From Methylosinus sp. H3A (lineage in GTDB: Bacteria; Pseudomonadota; Alphaproteobacteria; Rhizobiales; Beijerinckiaceae), in contig NZ_JADNQW010000005.1 of the NCBI RefSeq assembly GCF_015709455.1, positions 1,674,001-1,738,000 of the forward strand: a stretch of DNA of 64,000 nt, given 5' to 3'. Of this stretch, positions 56,810-64,000 are shown in pieces. Position numbers and translations under genes: made by a program. The notes beneath the pieces are model-generated. The model was given only the letters and a program-made list of their open reading frames with translations, ran no database searches and was not told the DNA's origin. Position 1 is the stretch's first letter. Every line of letters starts with the position of its first letter.

Positions 56810-58069
56810 ATGGGCGGAACGGGCGTCATCGATCGCTTCCTGGAGACCTTCACCTCCTATATCGATTCCGGCTTCGGCCTGCTCGGTGGCGAGGTGAGCT
56901 TCCTCGCCTCAACCCTCGTCGTCATCGACGTCACCCTCGCCGCGCTCTTCTGGAGCATGGGCCCCGACGAGGACATCATCGCGCGGCTCGTGAAGAAGAC
57001 GATGTTCGTCGGCGTGTTCGCCTGGCTCATCGGCAATTGGAACACGCTTGCCCGCATTATCTTCCAGAGCTTCTCCGGTCTCGGCCTGAAAGCCGCCGGC
57101 AGCAGCCTGTCGACCGCCGACTTTCTGCGTCCCGGCCGCGTCGCGCAGGTCGGCTTCGACGCCGGCCGTCCGCTGCTCGACGCCATTTCCGGGCTGACGG
57201 GATATGTGTCAGTGGTTGTGAACTTCGTGCAGATCGGGGTGCTGTTCTTCGCGTGGCTCGTCGTTATCCTGAGTTTCTTCATCCTCGCGATCCAGCTCTT
57301 CATCACGCTGATCGAATTCAAGCTGACGACGCTCGCGGGCTTCGTGCTCATTCCCTTCGGCCTGTTCGGCAAGACCGCTTTCCTCGCCGAGCGCGTGCTC
57401 GGCAATGTCGTCTCGTCCGGCGTGAAGGTGCTGGTGCTCGCTGTCATCGTCGGCATCGGCTCGACGCTGTTCAGCCAATTCACGCAGGGCGCCAGCGGCG
57501 CGCAGCCGACGATCGAAGACGCCATGGCGCTCGCCCTCGCGGCGCTCTCCCTGCTCGGGCTCGGCATATTCGGCCCGGGCATCGCCAATGGCATCATTTC
57601 TGGCGGCCCGCAGCTCGGCGCCGGAGCCGTAGTCGGAACCGGCCTCGTGGTGGCCGGCGCGGGCGCCGTCGGCCTCGGCGCCGCGCGCCTCGCGGGCGGA
57701 GCGATCTCGAGCCTCGCCGGCCGCCGCGACACTGTCGCCGCCACGACGATCCCGCCGGGGCCGGGTCCCGGATCTCCCGGCCCTTCAGCGGTCGGATCAC
57801 CGTCGTCCGGAGGTGACGGAGGGCCGGGAAGCGGAGCGAGCGCGCCGATCGACGGGCCGATCAGTCCCGGCACGCGCGCGGCGGCGTCGAGCCTCTCCGG
57901 CGGCGGGGCGGAGCGTCCCGTCTCCTCCTCGAGCGAGGCGCCCGCCTGGGCGCGACGCCTGAAAAACCGTCAAGGCGTCACGCATGGCTTGTCGCTCGCC
58001 GCACATTCGCTCCGCTCTGGCGACTCGCATGGCGGCGGAGCCTCCATCAACCTTTCCGAGGCGCGCTGA
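56810..58069 (+). CDS. trbL: TrbL, inner-membrane channel protein (VirB6-like)
   Basis: The 419-aa polytopic protein has a conserved start (GTGVIDRFLETFTSYIDSGF), at least five hydrophobic segments (for example FVQIGVLFFAWLVVILSFFI; EFKLTTLAGFVLIPFGLFGK) and a Gly/Ser/Pro-rich C-terminal tail. It forms the inner-membrane part of the channel. Its stop overlaps the trbF start by one base. Confidence 0.95.
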   Translation: MGGTGVIDRFLETFTSYIDSGFGLLGGEVSFLASTLVVIDVTLAALFWSMGPDEDIIARLVKKTMFVGVFAWLIGNWNTLARIIFQSFSGLGLKAAGSSLSTADFLRPGRVAQVGFDAGRPLLDAISGLTGYVSVVVNFVQIGVLFFAWLVVILSFFILAIQLFITLIEFKLTTLAGFVLIPFGLFGKTAFLAERVLGNVVSSGVKVLVLAVIVGIGSTLFSQFTQGASGAQPTIEDAMALALAALSLLGLGIFGPGIANGIISGGPQLGAGAVVGTGLVVAGAGAVGLGAARLAGGAISSLAGRRDTVAATTIPPGPGPGSPGPSAVGSPSSGGDGGPGSGASAPIDGPISPGTRAAASSLSGGGAERPVSSSSEAPAWARRLKNRQGVTHGLSLAAHSLRSGDSHGGGASINLSEAR

Positions 58070-58752
58070 TGTTCAAACGCTCTTCCATTCGCTACGGGCG
58101 CACGCCCGAGCCCGAAACGCCCTATCAGAAGGCCGCGCAAGTCTGGGACGAGCGCATCGGCTCGGCTCGCGCGCAGGCCTATAATTGGCGGCTGATCGCC
58201 TTCGGCAATCTGTTCCTCGCCGGCGGCCTCGCCGCCGCGCTCGTCTGGCAGGGCGCCCGCGGCTCGATCGTCCCTTTCGTGGTCGAGATCGACAAGCTCG
58301 GCGAAGCTCAGGCGGTCGCGCCGGCCGTCGCGGACTATAAGCCGACCGATCCGCAGATCGCCTGGCACCTCGCGCGTTTCATCGAATATGTGCGCTCCAT
58401 TCCCGCCGATCCGATCATCGTGCGCCAAAACTGGCTGAAGGCCTATGATTTCGTGACCGACAAGGGCGCGCTGGCGCTGAACGATTACGCCCGCGCCAAT
58501 GATCCCTTCGCCAAAATCGGTCAGGTCCAGGTCGCTGTCGAGGTGTCGAGCGTCATCCGCGCCTCCGACGATTCGTTCCGCATCGCCTGGACAGAACGCC
58601 GCTACGAGAACGCCAGCCTCGCCGCGACCGAACGCTGGACAGCGATCTTCTCGATCGTCGTGCAGCCGCCGCGCGATCCCGAGCGCCTGCGCAAGAACCC
58701 GCTCGGCCTGTTCATCCACGCCGTCAACTGGTCGAAGGAGCTCGGACAATGA
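58069..58752 (+). CDS. trbF: TrbF, VirB8-like scaffold
   Basis: The 227-aa bitopic protein has one membrane segment (WRLIAFGNLFLAGGLAAALVW) followed by a periplasmic VirB8-type domain (IVPFVVEIDKLGEAQAV, then RIAWTERRYENASLAATERW and NPLGLFIHAVNWSKEL). It nucleates channel assembly. Overlaps trbG by four bases. Confidence 0.95.
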   Translation: MFKRSSIRYGRTPEPETPYQKAAQVWDERIGSARAQAYNWRLIAFGNLFLAGGLAAALVWQGARGSIVPFVVEIDKLGEAQAVAPAVADYKPTDPQIAWHLARFIEYVRSIPADPIIVRQNWLKAYDFVTDKGALALNDYARANDPFAKIGQVQVAVEVSSVIRASDDSFRIAWTERRYENASLAATERWTAIFSIVVQPPRDPERLRKNPLGLFIHAVNWSKELGQ

Positions 58753-59744
58753 CGCTTCATTTCATTCGCGCGCTTGCCCTCGCTCTCCTCGGCTCGACGA
58801 GCCTCTGCGCCTGTTCGAGCTTCAAGCCGCCGGACATCGACTATGACGATTTCCCGGCGCCGGCGGCGCTGCAGAGCGACCCGCCGGGACCCGTCAGGAT
58901 CGTCGAGGTTCCGAAGGTTCTGCCGCTTCCCGGACAGCTCAAGCCGCTGGCGCGCGGCAAGAATGAGCCGCCGGAGCCGAGCGACCCGAAGGCGCGCATC
59001 GAGCAGGCCAACGCCGCGGCGCGCATGGAGCCTCGTCGCGCCGGCTATATCAACGCAGTCCAGATCTATCCCTTCACGGACGGCGCGCTCTATCAGGTCT
59101 ACGCCGCGCCGGGAGAAATCACCGACATCGCCTTGCAGGAAGGCGAGCAACTCGTTGGCTCCGGCCCGGTCGCCGCCGGCGACACCGTGCGCTGGGTCAT
59201 CGGCGACACCGAGAGCGGTACCGGCGCGACGAAAAAAACCCACATTATGGTCAAGCCGACGCGCGCCGATATGATGACCAATCTCGTCATCAACACCGAC
59301 CGGCGTACCTATCACCTTGAGCTGCGTTCGACCGACAAGACCTATATGGCCTCGGTGTCCTGGCAATATCCGCAGGACGAGCTGATCGCGTTGCGCCGGC
59401 GCAATGTCGCCGCCGAGGCCGCCGCCCCGGTCGATACGGGCCTCGACATCTCCCGTCTGAATTTTCGCTACACGGTCGAGGGCGACGCCGCGCCCTGGCG
59501 GCCGCTGCGCGCCTTCGACGACGGACGCAAGGTCTATATCGAATTTCCGCGCGGAATCTCCCAAGGTGAAATGCCGCCGCTGTTCGTCACCGGCGCCGCC
59601 GGAGACAGCCAGCTCGTCAATTACCGCGTGCGCGGCCATCACATGATCGTCGACCGGCTGTTCGCCGCAGCGGAGCTGCGCTTCGGCGCCGAGCCGCAAA
59701 AGGTCGTGCGGATCGTGCGAAGCGACGGGAGGCCCTCGATATGA
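58749..59744 (+). CDS. trbG: TrbG, VirB9-like outer-membrane complex lipoprotein
   Basis: The 331-aa protein has a lipoprotein signal (LLGSTSLCACSSFKPP) and the CagX/VirB9 domain: AVQIYPFTDGALYQVYAAPG, RRTYHLELRSTDKTYMASVS, RPLRAFDDGRKVYIEFPRG and MIVDRLFAAAELRFG. It forms the outer core with TrbI. ATGA overlaps at both ends. Confidence 0.95.
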   Translation: MTLHFIRALALALLGSTSLCACSSFKPPDIDYDDFPAPAALQSDPPGPVRIVEVPKVLPLPGQLKPLARGKNEPPEPSDPKARIEQANAAARMEPRRAGYINAVQIYPFTDGALYQVYAAPGEITDIALQEGEQLVGSGPVAAGDTVRWVIGDTESGTGATKKTHIMVKPTRADMMTNLVINTDRRTYHLELRSTDKTYMASVSWQYPQDELIALRRRNVAAEAAAPVDTGLDISRLNFRYTVEGDAAPWRPLRAFDDGRKVYIEFPRGISQGEMPPLFVTGAAGDSQLVNYRVRGHHMIVDRLFAAAELRFGAEPQKVVRIVRSDGRPSI

Positions 59745-60946
59745 GCCCGCCGGAGCACGAGAAAAAGCTGGCCGAGGAGCTGCGGCTCCGTCCCGAGCGT
59801 CCGCCGGTCACCCGGCTCTCGCGGCGAGCGCTGATCGCGCTTTCCGCCGTGTCCGCCGCCGCTATTCTCGGCCTCACCGTCTATGCTCTCCAATCGAGAG
59901 GGCGTTCCGGGCCTCCATCGGAACTCTACAACACCGAGGCCAAGACCACCGCAGACGGGCTCGCGTCGCTGCCGCGCGACTATACGGCCCTGCCGAAAAA
60001 CGTCCCCAAGCTCGGGCCGCCGCTCCCTGGCGATCTCGGCCGGCCGATCCTCGCCGCGCAGGGGCAATTCCCGGTGCCCGCGGCCGTCGATCCTGAGGAA
60101 CAGCGCATCGGCCAGGAGCGTGAGGCCGCCCGCACCGCGAAACTCTTCGCGACGACGAATGCGCGCGAACGGCCGCTGCCGAGCGAAGGCGCGCCGCTAT
60201 CCGCCTCGCCGTCCGGCGCGCCGCCGACGGGAGAAGCGCCGCCGATCGATCCGAACGCCATCCAGAACATGCAGGACCGCAAGCTCGCCTTCGTCAACGC
60301 GCCGATTGATCGCCGCACCGTGAGCTCCGATCGTCTCGCGCCGCCGGCGTCGCGCTTTGTCCTACAGGCCGGGGCCGTCATTCCCGCGGCGCTCGTCACC
60401 GGAATTCGTTCCGATCTTCCGGGACAGATCACCGCGCAGGTGACCGAGAATGTCTACGACAGCCCGACCGGCCGCTTTCTCCTCATCCCGCAGGGTTCGA
60501 AGCTGATCGGCGTCTATGACTCGCAGATCGCGTTCGGCCAGTCGCGCGTGCTGCTCGTCTGGAATCGGCTCATTCTGCCGGACGGTAAATCCATCGTCCT
60601 CGAGCGCCAACCCGGAGCTGACGCGGCCGGCTTCTCCGGCCTCGAAGACGAGGTCGACCATCATTGGCTGAGATTGGCGGGCGCCGCAGCGCTTTCGACC
60701 ATCCTCGGCGTCGGAACGCAGCTCGGGACGACTGGCGACGAGAGCGCGCTCATGCAGGCCCTTCGGCGCGGCGGCGCGCAGAGCCTCAACCAGACCGGCC
60801 AGCAGGTCGTCGGCCGCAATCTTAATATCCAGCCGACCCTCACCATTCGTCCCGGCTTTCCTGTGCGGGTCATCGTCACCCGCGATCTGGTGCTCGCTCC
60901 TTATTCGTCGCCTCCGGCAATCAACGCTACCGAGCTCGACAAATGA
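59741..60946 (+). CDS. trbI: TrbI, VirB10-like channel protein
   Basis: The 401-aa protein has one N-terminal membrane segment (ALIALSAVSAAAILGLTVYA), a Pro-rich periplasmic linker and the VirB10 beta-barrel domain (VLQAGAVIPAALVTGIRSDL, then LIPQGSKLIGVYDSQIAFGQ and NRLILPDGKSIVLERQPGAD). The end INATELDK is typical. It spans both membranes and senses ATP-driven opening. Confidence 0.96.
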   Translation: MSPPEHEKKLAEELRLRPERPPVTRLSRRALIALSAVSAAAILGLTVYALQSRGRSGPPSELYNTEAKTTADGLASLPRDYTALPKNVPKLGPPLPGDLGRPILAAQGQFPVPAAVDPEEQRIGQEREAARTAKLFATTNARERPLPSEGAPLSASPSGAPPTGEAPPIDPNAIQNMQDRKLAFVNAPIDRRTVSSDRLAPPASRFVLQAGAVIPAALVTGIRSDLPGQITAQVTENVYDSPTGRFLLIPQGSKLIGVYDSQIAFGQSRVLLVWNRLILPDGKSIVLERQPGADAAGFSGLEDEVDHHWLRLAGAAALSTILGVGTQLGTTGDESALMQALRRGGAQSLNQTGQQVVGRNLNIQPTLTIRPGFPVRVIVTRDLVLAPYSSPPAINATELDK

Positions 60947-61212
60947 CGAAACTGAAACTCACATCCGTTCAGGATGACAAGCCGGTCAAGCTCACCGTCG
61001 TCTTGCCGGCCACCCTCTATCGCGATCTCGTCGCCTATGCGGATATTTTCGCGCGCGAATCTGGGCAAAAAATCGAACCGGCGAAATTGATCACGCCGAT
61101 GCTGGAGAAATTCATCGCGGGCGACCGTGGGTTTTCGAAGGCGCGAGGCTTACGCAGCAAGACTACGCTTTCGGCGCCTGCTTCTCCGCCGACATCGAGC
61201 GAGCCAGACTGA
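60943..61212 (+). CDS. DUF2274 protein
   Basis: The 89-aa protein is the usual last gene of trb operons in these ICEs: KLKLTSVQDDKPVKLTVVLP, then RDLVAYADIFARESGQKIEP and MLEKFIAGDRGF. RHH-like character suggests a regulator; function unknown. It overlaps trbI (ATGA) and its last 50 bp overlap the end of the convergent LysR gene, an arrangement that leaves no terminator between them. Confidence 0.9.
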   Translation: MTKLKLTSVQDDKPVKLTVVLPATLYRDLVAYADIFARESGQKIEPAKLITPMLEKFIAGDRGFSKARGLRSKTTLSAPASPPTSSEPD

Positions 61213-62035
61213 GAAAGCGCCGCAGCGCTGGATTGTCATTTCCAGGAAGCCATACAGCTCGATAGCCGAGCCGACTATCTTCTCGTAGAACTGGTCGGAA
61301 TGCGACACCTGGATAGCGGATCGAGGTATTCGTATCGGTTACGAGCCCGAGGCCGAATCCAAGCGCAACAAGTTTCATCACGGTCTCCTGTGAAACGTCA
61401 TGGGTTTCGAGCGTCATCCGCCCGCCGAATTTCGTGATGGAATCAGACGCAAGTCGGTCGAACCCCGAGCTGAGCGCTTCACGGCCCAAAATGAAATGCT
61501 CGTTCTTGACGAATTCCCAGTCGATGAAGTCGCAGCCGGCGAGTGGATGCCTGTGCGGAAAAGCGACACAAATTCCTGCAAACCAGAATGTTTCCGCGTC
61601 GCAACTCGGCGCAAGAACGCCTTCGGCAAAAAATGTGACATCAAGACGGCGCTCCATGAGCATGGCGACCTGATCCTGCGCCGAACCCTCATATAATTCG
61701 AGGCCGATACGAGGATGCGTCTTTCGGTAGCGTTCCAGCAGGTCCCCGAAGAAACCAGAAGCGAGGGATGGAAGAGATCCGATACGGATTGTGCCTTCCT
61801 CACCTCGCCCCGCCGCCTGGGCGCCTTTCGATGCAAGCTCGATCTCGGCGAATGCTGCTCGAGCTCGGATGATAAAGCGTTGACCGGCGACTGTGAGCCG
61901 GACGCCACTCATGTGACGTTCGAATAACGAGACGCCGAGACAGTCTTCCAAAGCCTTCACACGCCGACTGACAGCCGACTGGCCCACACCGAGAACCCGG
62001 GCCGCGCGACTGAAACTCCCGTATTCGGCGACCAC
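61163..62035 (-). CDS. LysR-family transcriptional regulator with odd start
   Basis: The regulator is about 290 aa long from the GTG at 62035. The HTH is SFSRAARVLGVGQSAVSRRV and the effector-binding domain follows (GTIRIGSLPSLASGFFGDLL). The GTG start cuts the first helix short. Upstream the same frame continues to encode IDFAAIYQATVVAEYG, matching the usual LysR N-terminus, with AGGAG eight bases before an ATA codon at 62068. The true start may therefore be a mutated ATG (ATA) or the ATT after it. It follows the efflux genes on the same strand and converges with DUF2274. Target genes are unknown. Confidence 0.88.
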   Translation of the reverse strand: MVAEYGSFSRAARVLGVGQSAVSRRVKALEDCLGVSLFERHMSGVRLTVAGQRFIIRARAAFAEIELASKGAQAAGRGEEGTIRIGSLPSLASGFFGDLLERYRKTHPRIGLELYEGSAQDQVAMLMERRLDVTFFAEGVLAPSCDAETFWFAGICVAFPHRHPLAGCDFIDWEFVKNEHFILGREALSSGFDRLASDSITKFGGRMTLETHDVSQETVMKLVALGFGLGLVTDTNTSIRYPGVAFRPVLREDSRLGYRAVWLPGNDNPALRRFLSLARSMSAEKQAPKA

Positions 62036-62068
62036 CGTCGCTTGATAAATAGCAGCAAAGTCAATTAT

Positions 62069-62371
62069 CGATGCAGCTCCTGTTCATTTCTTAAAGGACA
62101 TTGTGACAAGGGCTATCGCCGAGCTACGTTTTGCTTTTGTAGCTGCGATGCGCTCGCTCCGGCCGTCGAGCCCCGCCCAATCAAATTTTAGGAACGAGAC
62201 TCCATCGCTCCTCACGCCGCTCGATCGCAGGCAAAGTCTTGTTTACCGTCCCGATTTGGTTCCGACTTGGTCAGACCACACGCCGAACTGTGCCGGTCCG
62301 ATTCGCTGTTGTTCTCGAACAGTCCTGCTGGATGATCGCGCCAGAGTCACGCCGCGAAATCATCCGACAGA
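62069..62371. other. Non-coding spacer between efflux lipoprotein and LysR genes
   Basis: No gene or clear hairpin is seen. The plus-strand open frame across it (62103-62462) lacks a ribosome site and runs antisense into the efflux gene, so it is discounted. The leftward LysR promoter should be here; no convincing boxes are recognised. Confidence 0.4.
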
Positions 62372-63835
62372 TCACCACCCGCCGCCGAGCGTCTTGAAGA
62401 TCGTAACGACGTCTTTCACGCATTGTCCCTGTGCGCTGGCGAGACCGTCTAGATTACTGTAGAGCGAGCGCTCGGCGTCGAGCACGTCGAGAAAGCCTGT
62501 CAGCCCCTTTGCGTAGAGTTCTTTGGAAAGACGCAAAGCATCGCCGTAGCGGGCGACAGAGCGCGACAGAGCGTCACGCTTGCTGCAATCCGTCTTGCGG
62601 GCGGAGAAGGCGTTTTCAGCCTCCTCCAGCACCGAGAGAACCTTGGCGCGATAGGCGTCGGCGGCTTCGTCGGACTGCGCGGCTTTGCTCTCGGCTTGGA
62701 AACGCTTCTTTCCCGCGTCGAAGATCGGGACCGTGACCGTGGGGCCGATGGACCACGTCCCGAAACCGCCGATGGTCAAGCTCCCTGTGCGGAATTCCTG
62801 GCCGCCGAGCGTGCCGCTGATCTTCACTGTCGGCAATTGCTCGGCTTGCGCGACGCCGACCCTGGCGGTCGCCGCAGCAAGCTTGCGTTCCGCCTTCACG
62901 ATGTCGGGGCGCCGGCGTAGCAAATCCGCGGGAATGCCGGCGGAGATCCTTCCGTGGAAAGCAGGCAAGGGCTTGCGCGCATCGAGAAGCTCGTCGAACT
63001 CGCCTGGATTCCTGCCGGTCAGCACCGCCAGCCTGCGGCGTGCCCGGGCCGCGTTGGCGCGCAAAGGCGGAACCTGCGCCTCCGCGGCGGCTAAGGACGC
63101 TTCCGCCTTCACGACTTCGGTTTCGGCTACGAGGCCGCCGACCTTGCGCGCTTTCGTGAGCGCCAAGGCGTCGCGATAATCCTCGACTGCTCTCTCTGTG
63201 TAGACGATCCGCGCCTGAGCCGTGCGAAGATCGACGTAGGTTTCCGCCACGCCGCCGAGAATCTCGAGACGCGTCGCCGCGAGGTCCGCTTCCGCCGCTC
63301 CGAGGTCCGCCTCGCTCGCCTCGATCGATCGGCGAGTCTTGCCCCACAGGTCGACCTCCCAACTCGCTGTGACGCCTGTGTTCCAGGATTGCGAAAGGGC
63401 GAGGCTGGAGCCACTGCTCGTCCCGACACTGGAGCCGTTGCTCGAATTCGTTCCGTTCGAGAGCCCCGTAATCCCGCCCGCGCCGGATTGCAATGCGCCC
63501 ATGCCTCTCGACTGCGTGAACGAGCCGGAACCGTCCAGGGACGGGAACACCCCTGCTTGCGAAGCGCCGAGATCGGCTCGCGCTTGCAGGAGACGGTCGA
63601 AAGCCTGAGCTGTGTCGAGGTTCGCGACGTCCGCCTCGCGAACGAGCTTCTCGAGGACCGGATCGCGGAATGCCCGCCACCATTGCTCGTCAGCCGAGAT
63701 CCCATGCCCCGAACTTCGCGCTTCCTTCCATCCGTCGGGAGACGCCATGTCCGGCGTCTTATGATCGGGCCCAATCGCGCATGCGCCGAACAGGAGCGGC
63801 ATCGCCAACGCCATTTTAAGTCGCAGCCCGATCAT
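62372..63835 (-). CDS. Outer-membrane efflux lipoprotein (OprM/NodT family)
   Basis: The 487-aa TolC-like channel has a lipobox LLFGACAIGP (Cys19). The family pattern follows: DEQWWRAFRDPVLEKLVREA, SWEVDLWGKTRRSIEASEAD, then RRRPDIVKAERKLAAATARV and PTVTVPIFDAGKKRFQAES. It forms the outer duct of a tripartite pump. It overlaps the stop of the adaptor gene upstream by four bases (ATGA), so it belongs to an efflux operon entering from the right edge. Substrate unknown. Confidence 0.95.
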   Translation of the reverse strand: MIGLRLKMALAMPLLFGACAIGPDHKTPDMASPDGWKEARSSGHGISADEQWWRAFRDPVLEKLVREADVANLDTAQAFDRLLQARADLGASQAGVFPSLDGSGSFTQSRGMGALQSGAGGITGLSNGTNSSNGSSVGTSSGSSLALSQSWNTGVTASWEVDLWGKTRRSIEASEADLGAAEADLAATRLEILGGVAETYVDLRTAQARIVYTERAVEDYRDALALTKARKVGGLVAETEVVKAEASLAAAEAQVPPLRANAARARRRLAVLTGRNPGEFDELLDARKPLPAFHGRISAGIPADLLRRRPDIVKAERKLAAATARVGVAQAEQLPTVKISGTLGGQEFRTGSLTIGGFGTWSIGPTVTVPIFDAGKKRFQAESKAAQSDEAADAYRAKVLSVLEEAENAFSARKTDCSKRDALSRSVARYGDALRLSKELYAKGLTGFLDVLDAERSLYSNLDGLASAQGQCVKDVVTIFKTLGGGW

Positions 63836-64000
63836 GGCTGCGACCCGGCTATCCCTGCGGACGTCTTCCCGGGCGGTGCGGAGCGGGGCTCCGAAGTCGC
63901 CGGGACAGACGAACGCGACGGCGCGTGGATGAAGACCTCGACCTGTTGTCCGACGAAGGCGGGCATGGCGCCTCGAGGAAAGCTGTACAGGACCTGAAGG
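63832..64000 (-). CDS. HlyD-type efflux adaptor, C-terminal end only
   Basis: The last 55 residues of a protein read LYSFPRGAMPAFVGQQVEVF, then IHAPSRSSVPAT and a Pro/Ser/Gly-rich tail. The PAFVGQQVEVFI segment is typical of the end of membrane-fusion proteins of RND or MFS pumps. Its TGA overlaps the ATG of the outer-membrane component. The rest lies beyond the window. Confidence 0.75.
   Translation of the reverse strand, partial: LQVLYSFPRGAMPAFVGQQVEVFIHAPSRSSVPATSEPRSAPPGKTSAGIAGSQP

Noticed and set aside
62103..62462. Plus-strand frame of 119 codons
   Set aside because: No ribosome site, runs antisense into the efflux lipoprotein gene.
1..64000. CRISPR array or CRISPR-Cas genes linked to the Tn7-like element
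   Set aside because: No regularly spaced repeats and no cas-like ORF were seen.
61213..64000. Right attachment site of the ICE (second copy of the tRNA-Met 3' end)
   Set aside because: No match to the tRNA 3' half was noticed by eye; the element probably continues beyond the window.

Overview
The window is GC-rich DNA whose gene content points to an alphaproteobacterium, most likely Hyphomicrobiales (Rhizobiales); nothing here fixes the genus. Almost all of it is mobile or accessory DNA.

Region 1 (1 to about 5,464) is the early end of a Mu-like transposable prophage that runs off the left edge. It holds an S24/LexA-type repressor with a small secreted protein, divergent from a Ner-like regulator, a ParB-like protein, a MuA-type DDE transposase and a MuB-type ATPase. 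Two identical 18-bp boxes, 42 bp apart, lie between the divergent genes. A chromosomal tRNA-Met(CAU) with its own promoter follows (5,489-5,623).

Region 2 (5,580 to the right edge) reads as one integrative and conjugative element (ICE). A large serine recombinase sits at the tRNA, and its last codons are the antisense of the tRNA 3' half. Next comes a defence-like block: an ADP-ribosyltransferase-like ORF coupled to a PD-(D/E)XK restriction-type protein, a C5 cytosine methyltransferase, a vapC remnant and a 1,974-aa DUF4011 helicase-nuclease. The ICE backbone then runs DUF932, ParB, Toprim/primase, DUF2493, membrane protein, DUF736, XRE, a QseC/QseM-like divergent pair, an FseA-like DUF6499/DUF2285 activator split by a +1 frameshift, an RdfS-like excisionase, RepA with downstream iterons, ParA, DUF2840, TraF-type peptidase, lytic transglycosylase, relaxase, TraG, CopG, trbBCDEJ-K-LFGI, DUF2274 and LysR.

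Two transposons sit in the backbone with exact ends. An IS1182-family element (24,844-26,422; CGCG duplication) supplies the present stop codon of the DUF2493 gene. A cargo-free Tn7-like element (32,037-36,958; CACAC duplication; tnsA-tniA-tniB-tniQ) separates repA and its iterons from parA. An Xre-RES toxin-antitoxin pair lies between relaxase and traG. A second cargo block (HD-GHKL ATPase plus SMC-like ATPase) separates copG from trbB. The right edge carries an outer-membrane efflux lipoprotein and the end of its HlyD-type adaptor.

The candidates most worth following are the ART/restriction cassette, the HD-GHKL/SMC pair, a duplicated three-way-junction element (23,722-23,799 and 27,411-27,488) whose two copies keep pairing with different arm sequences, and the Tn7-like element whose TniQ ends in a transposase-type helix-turn-helix extension.
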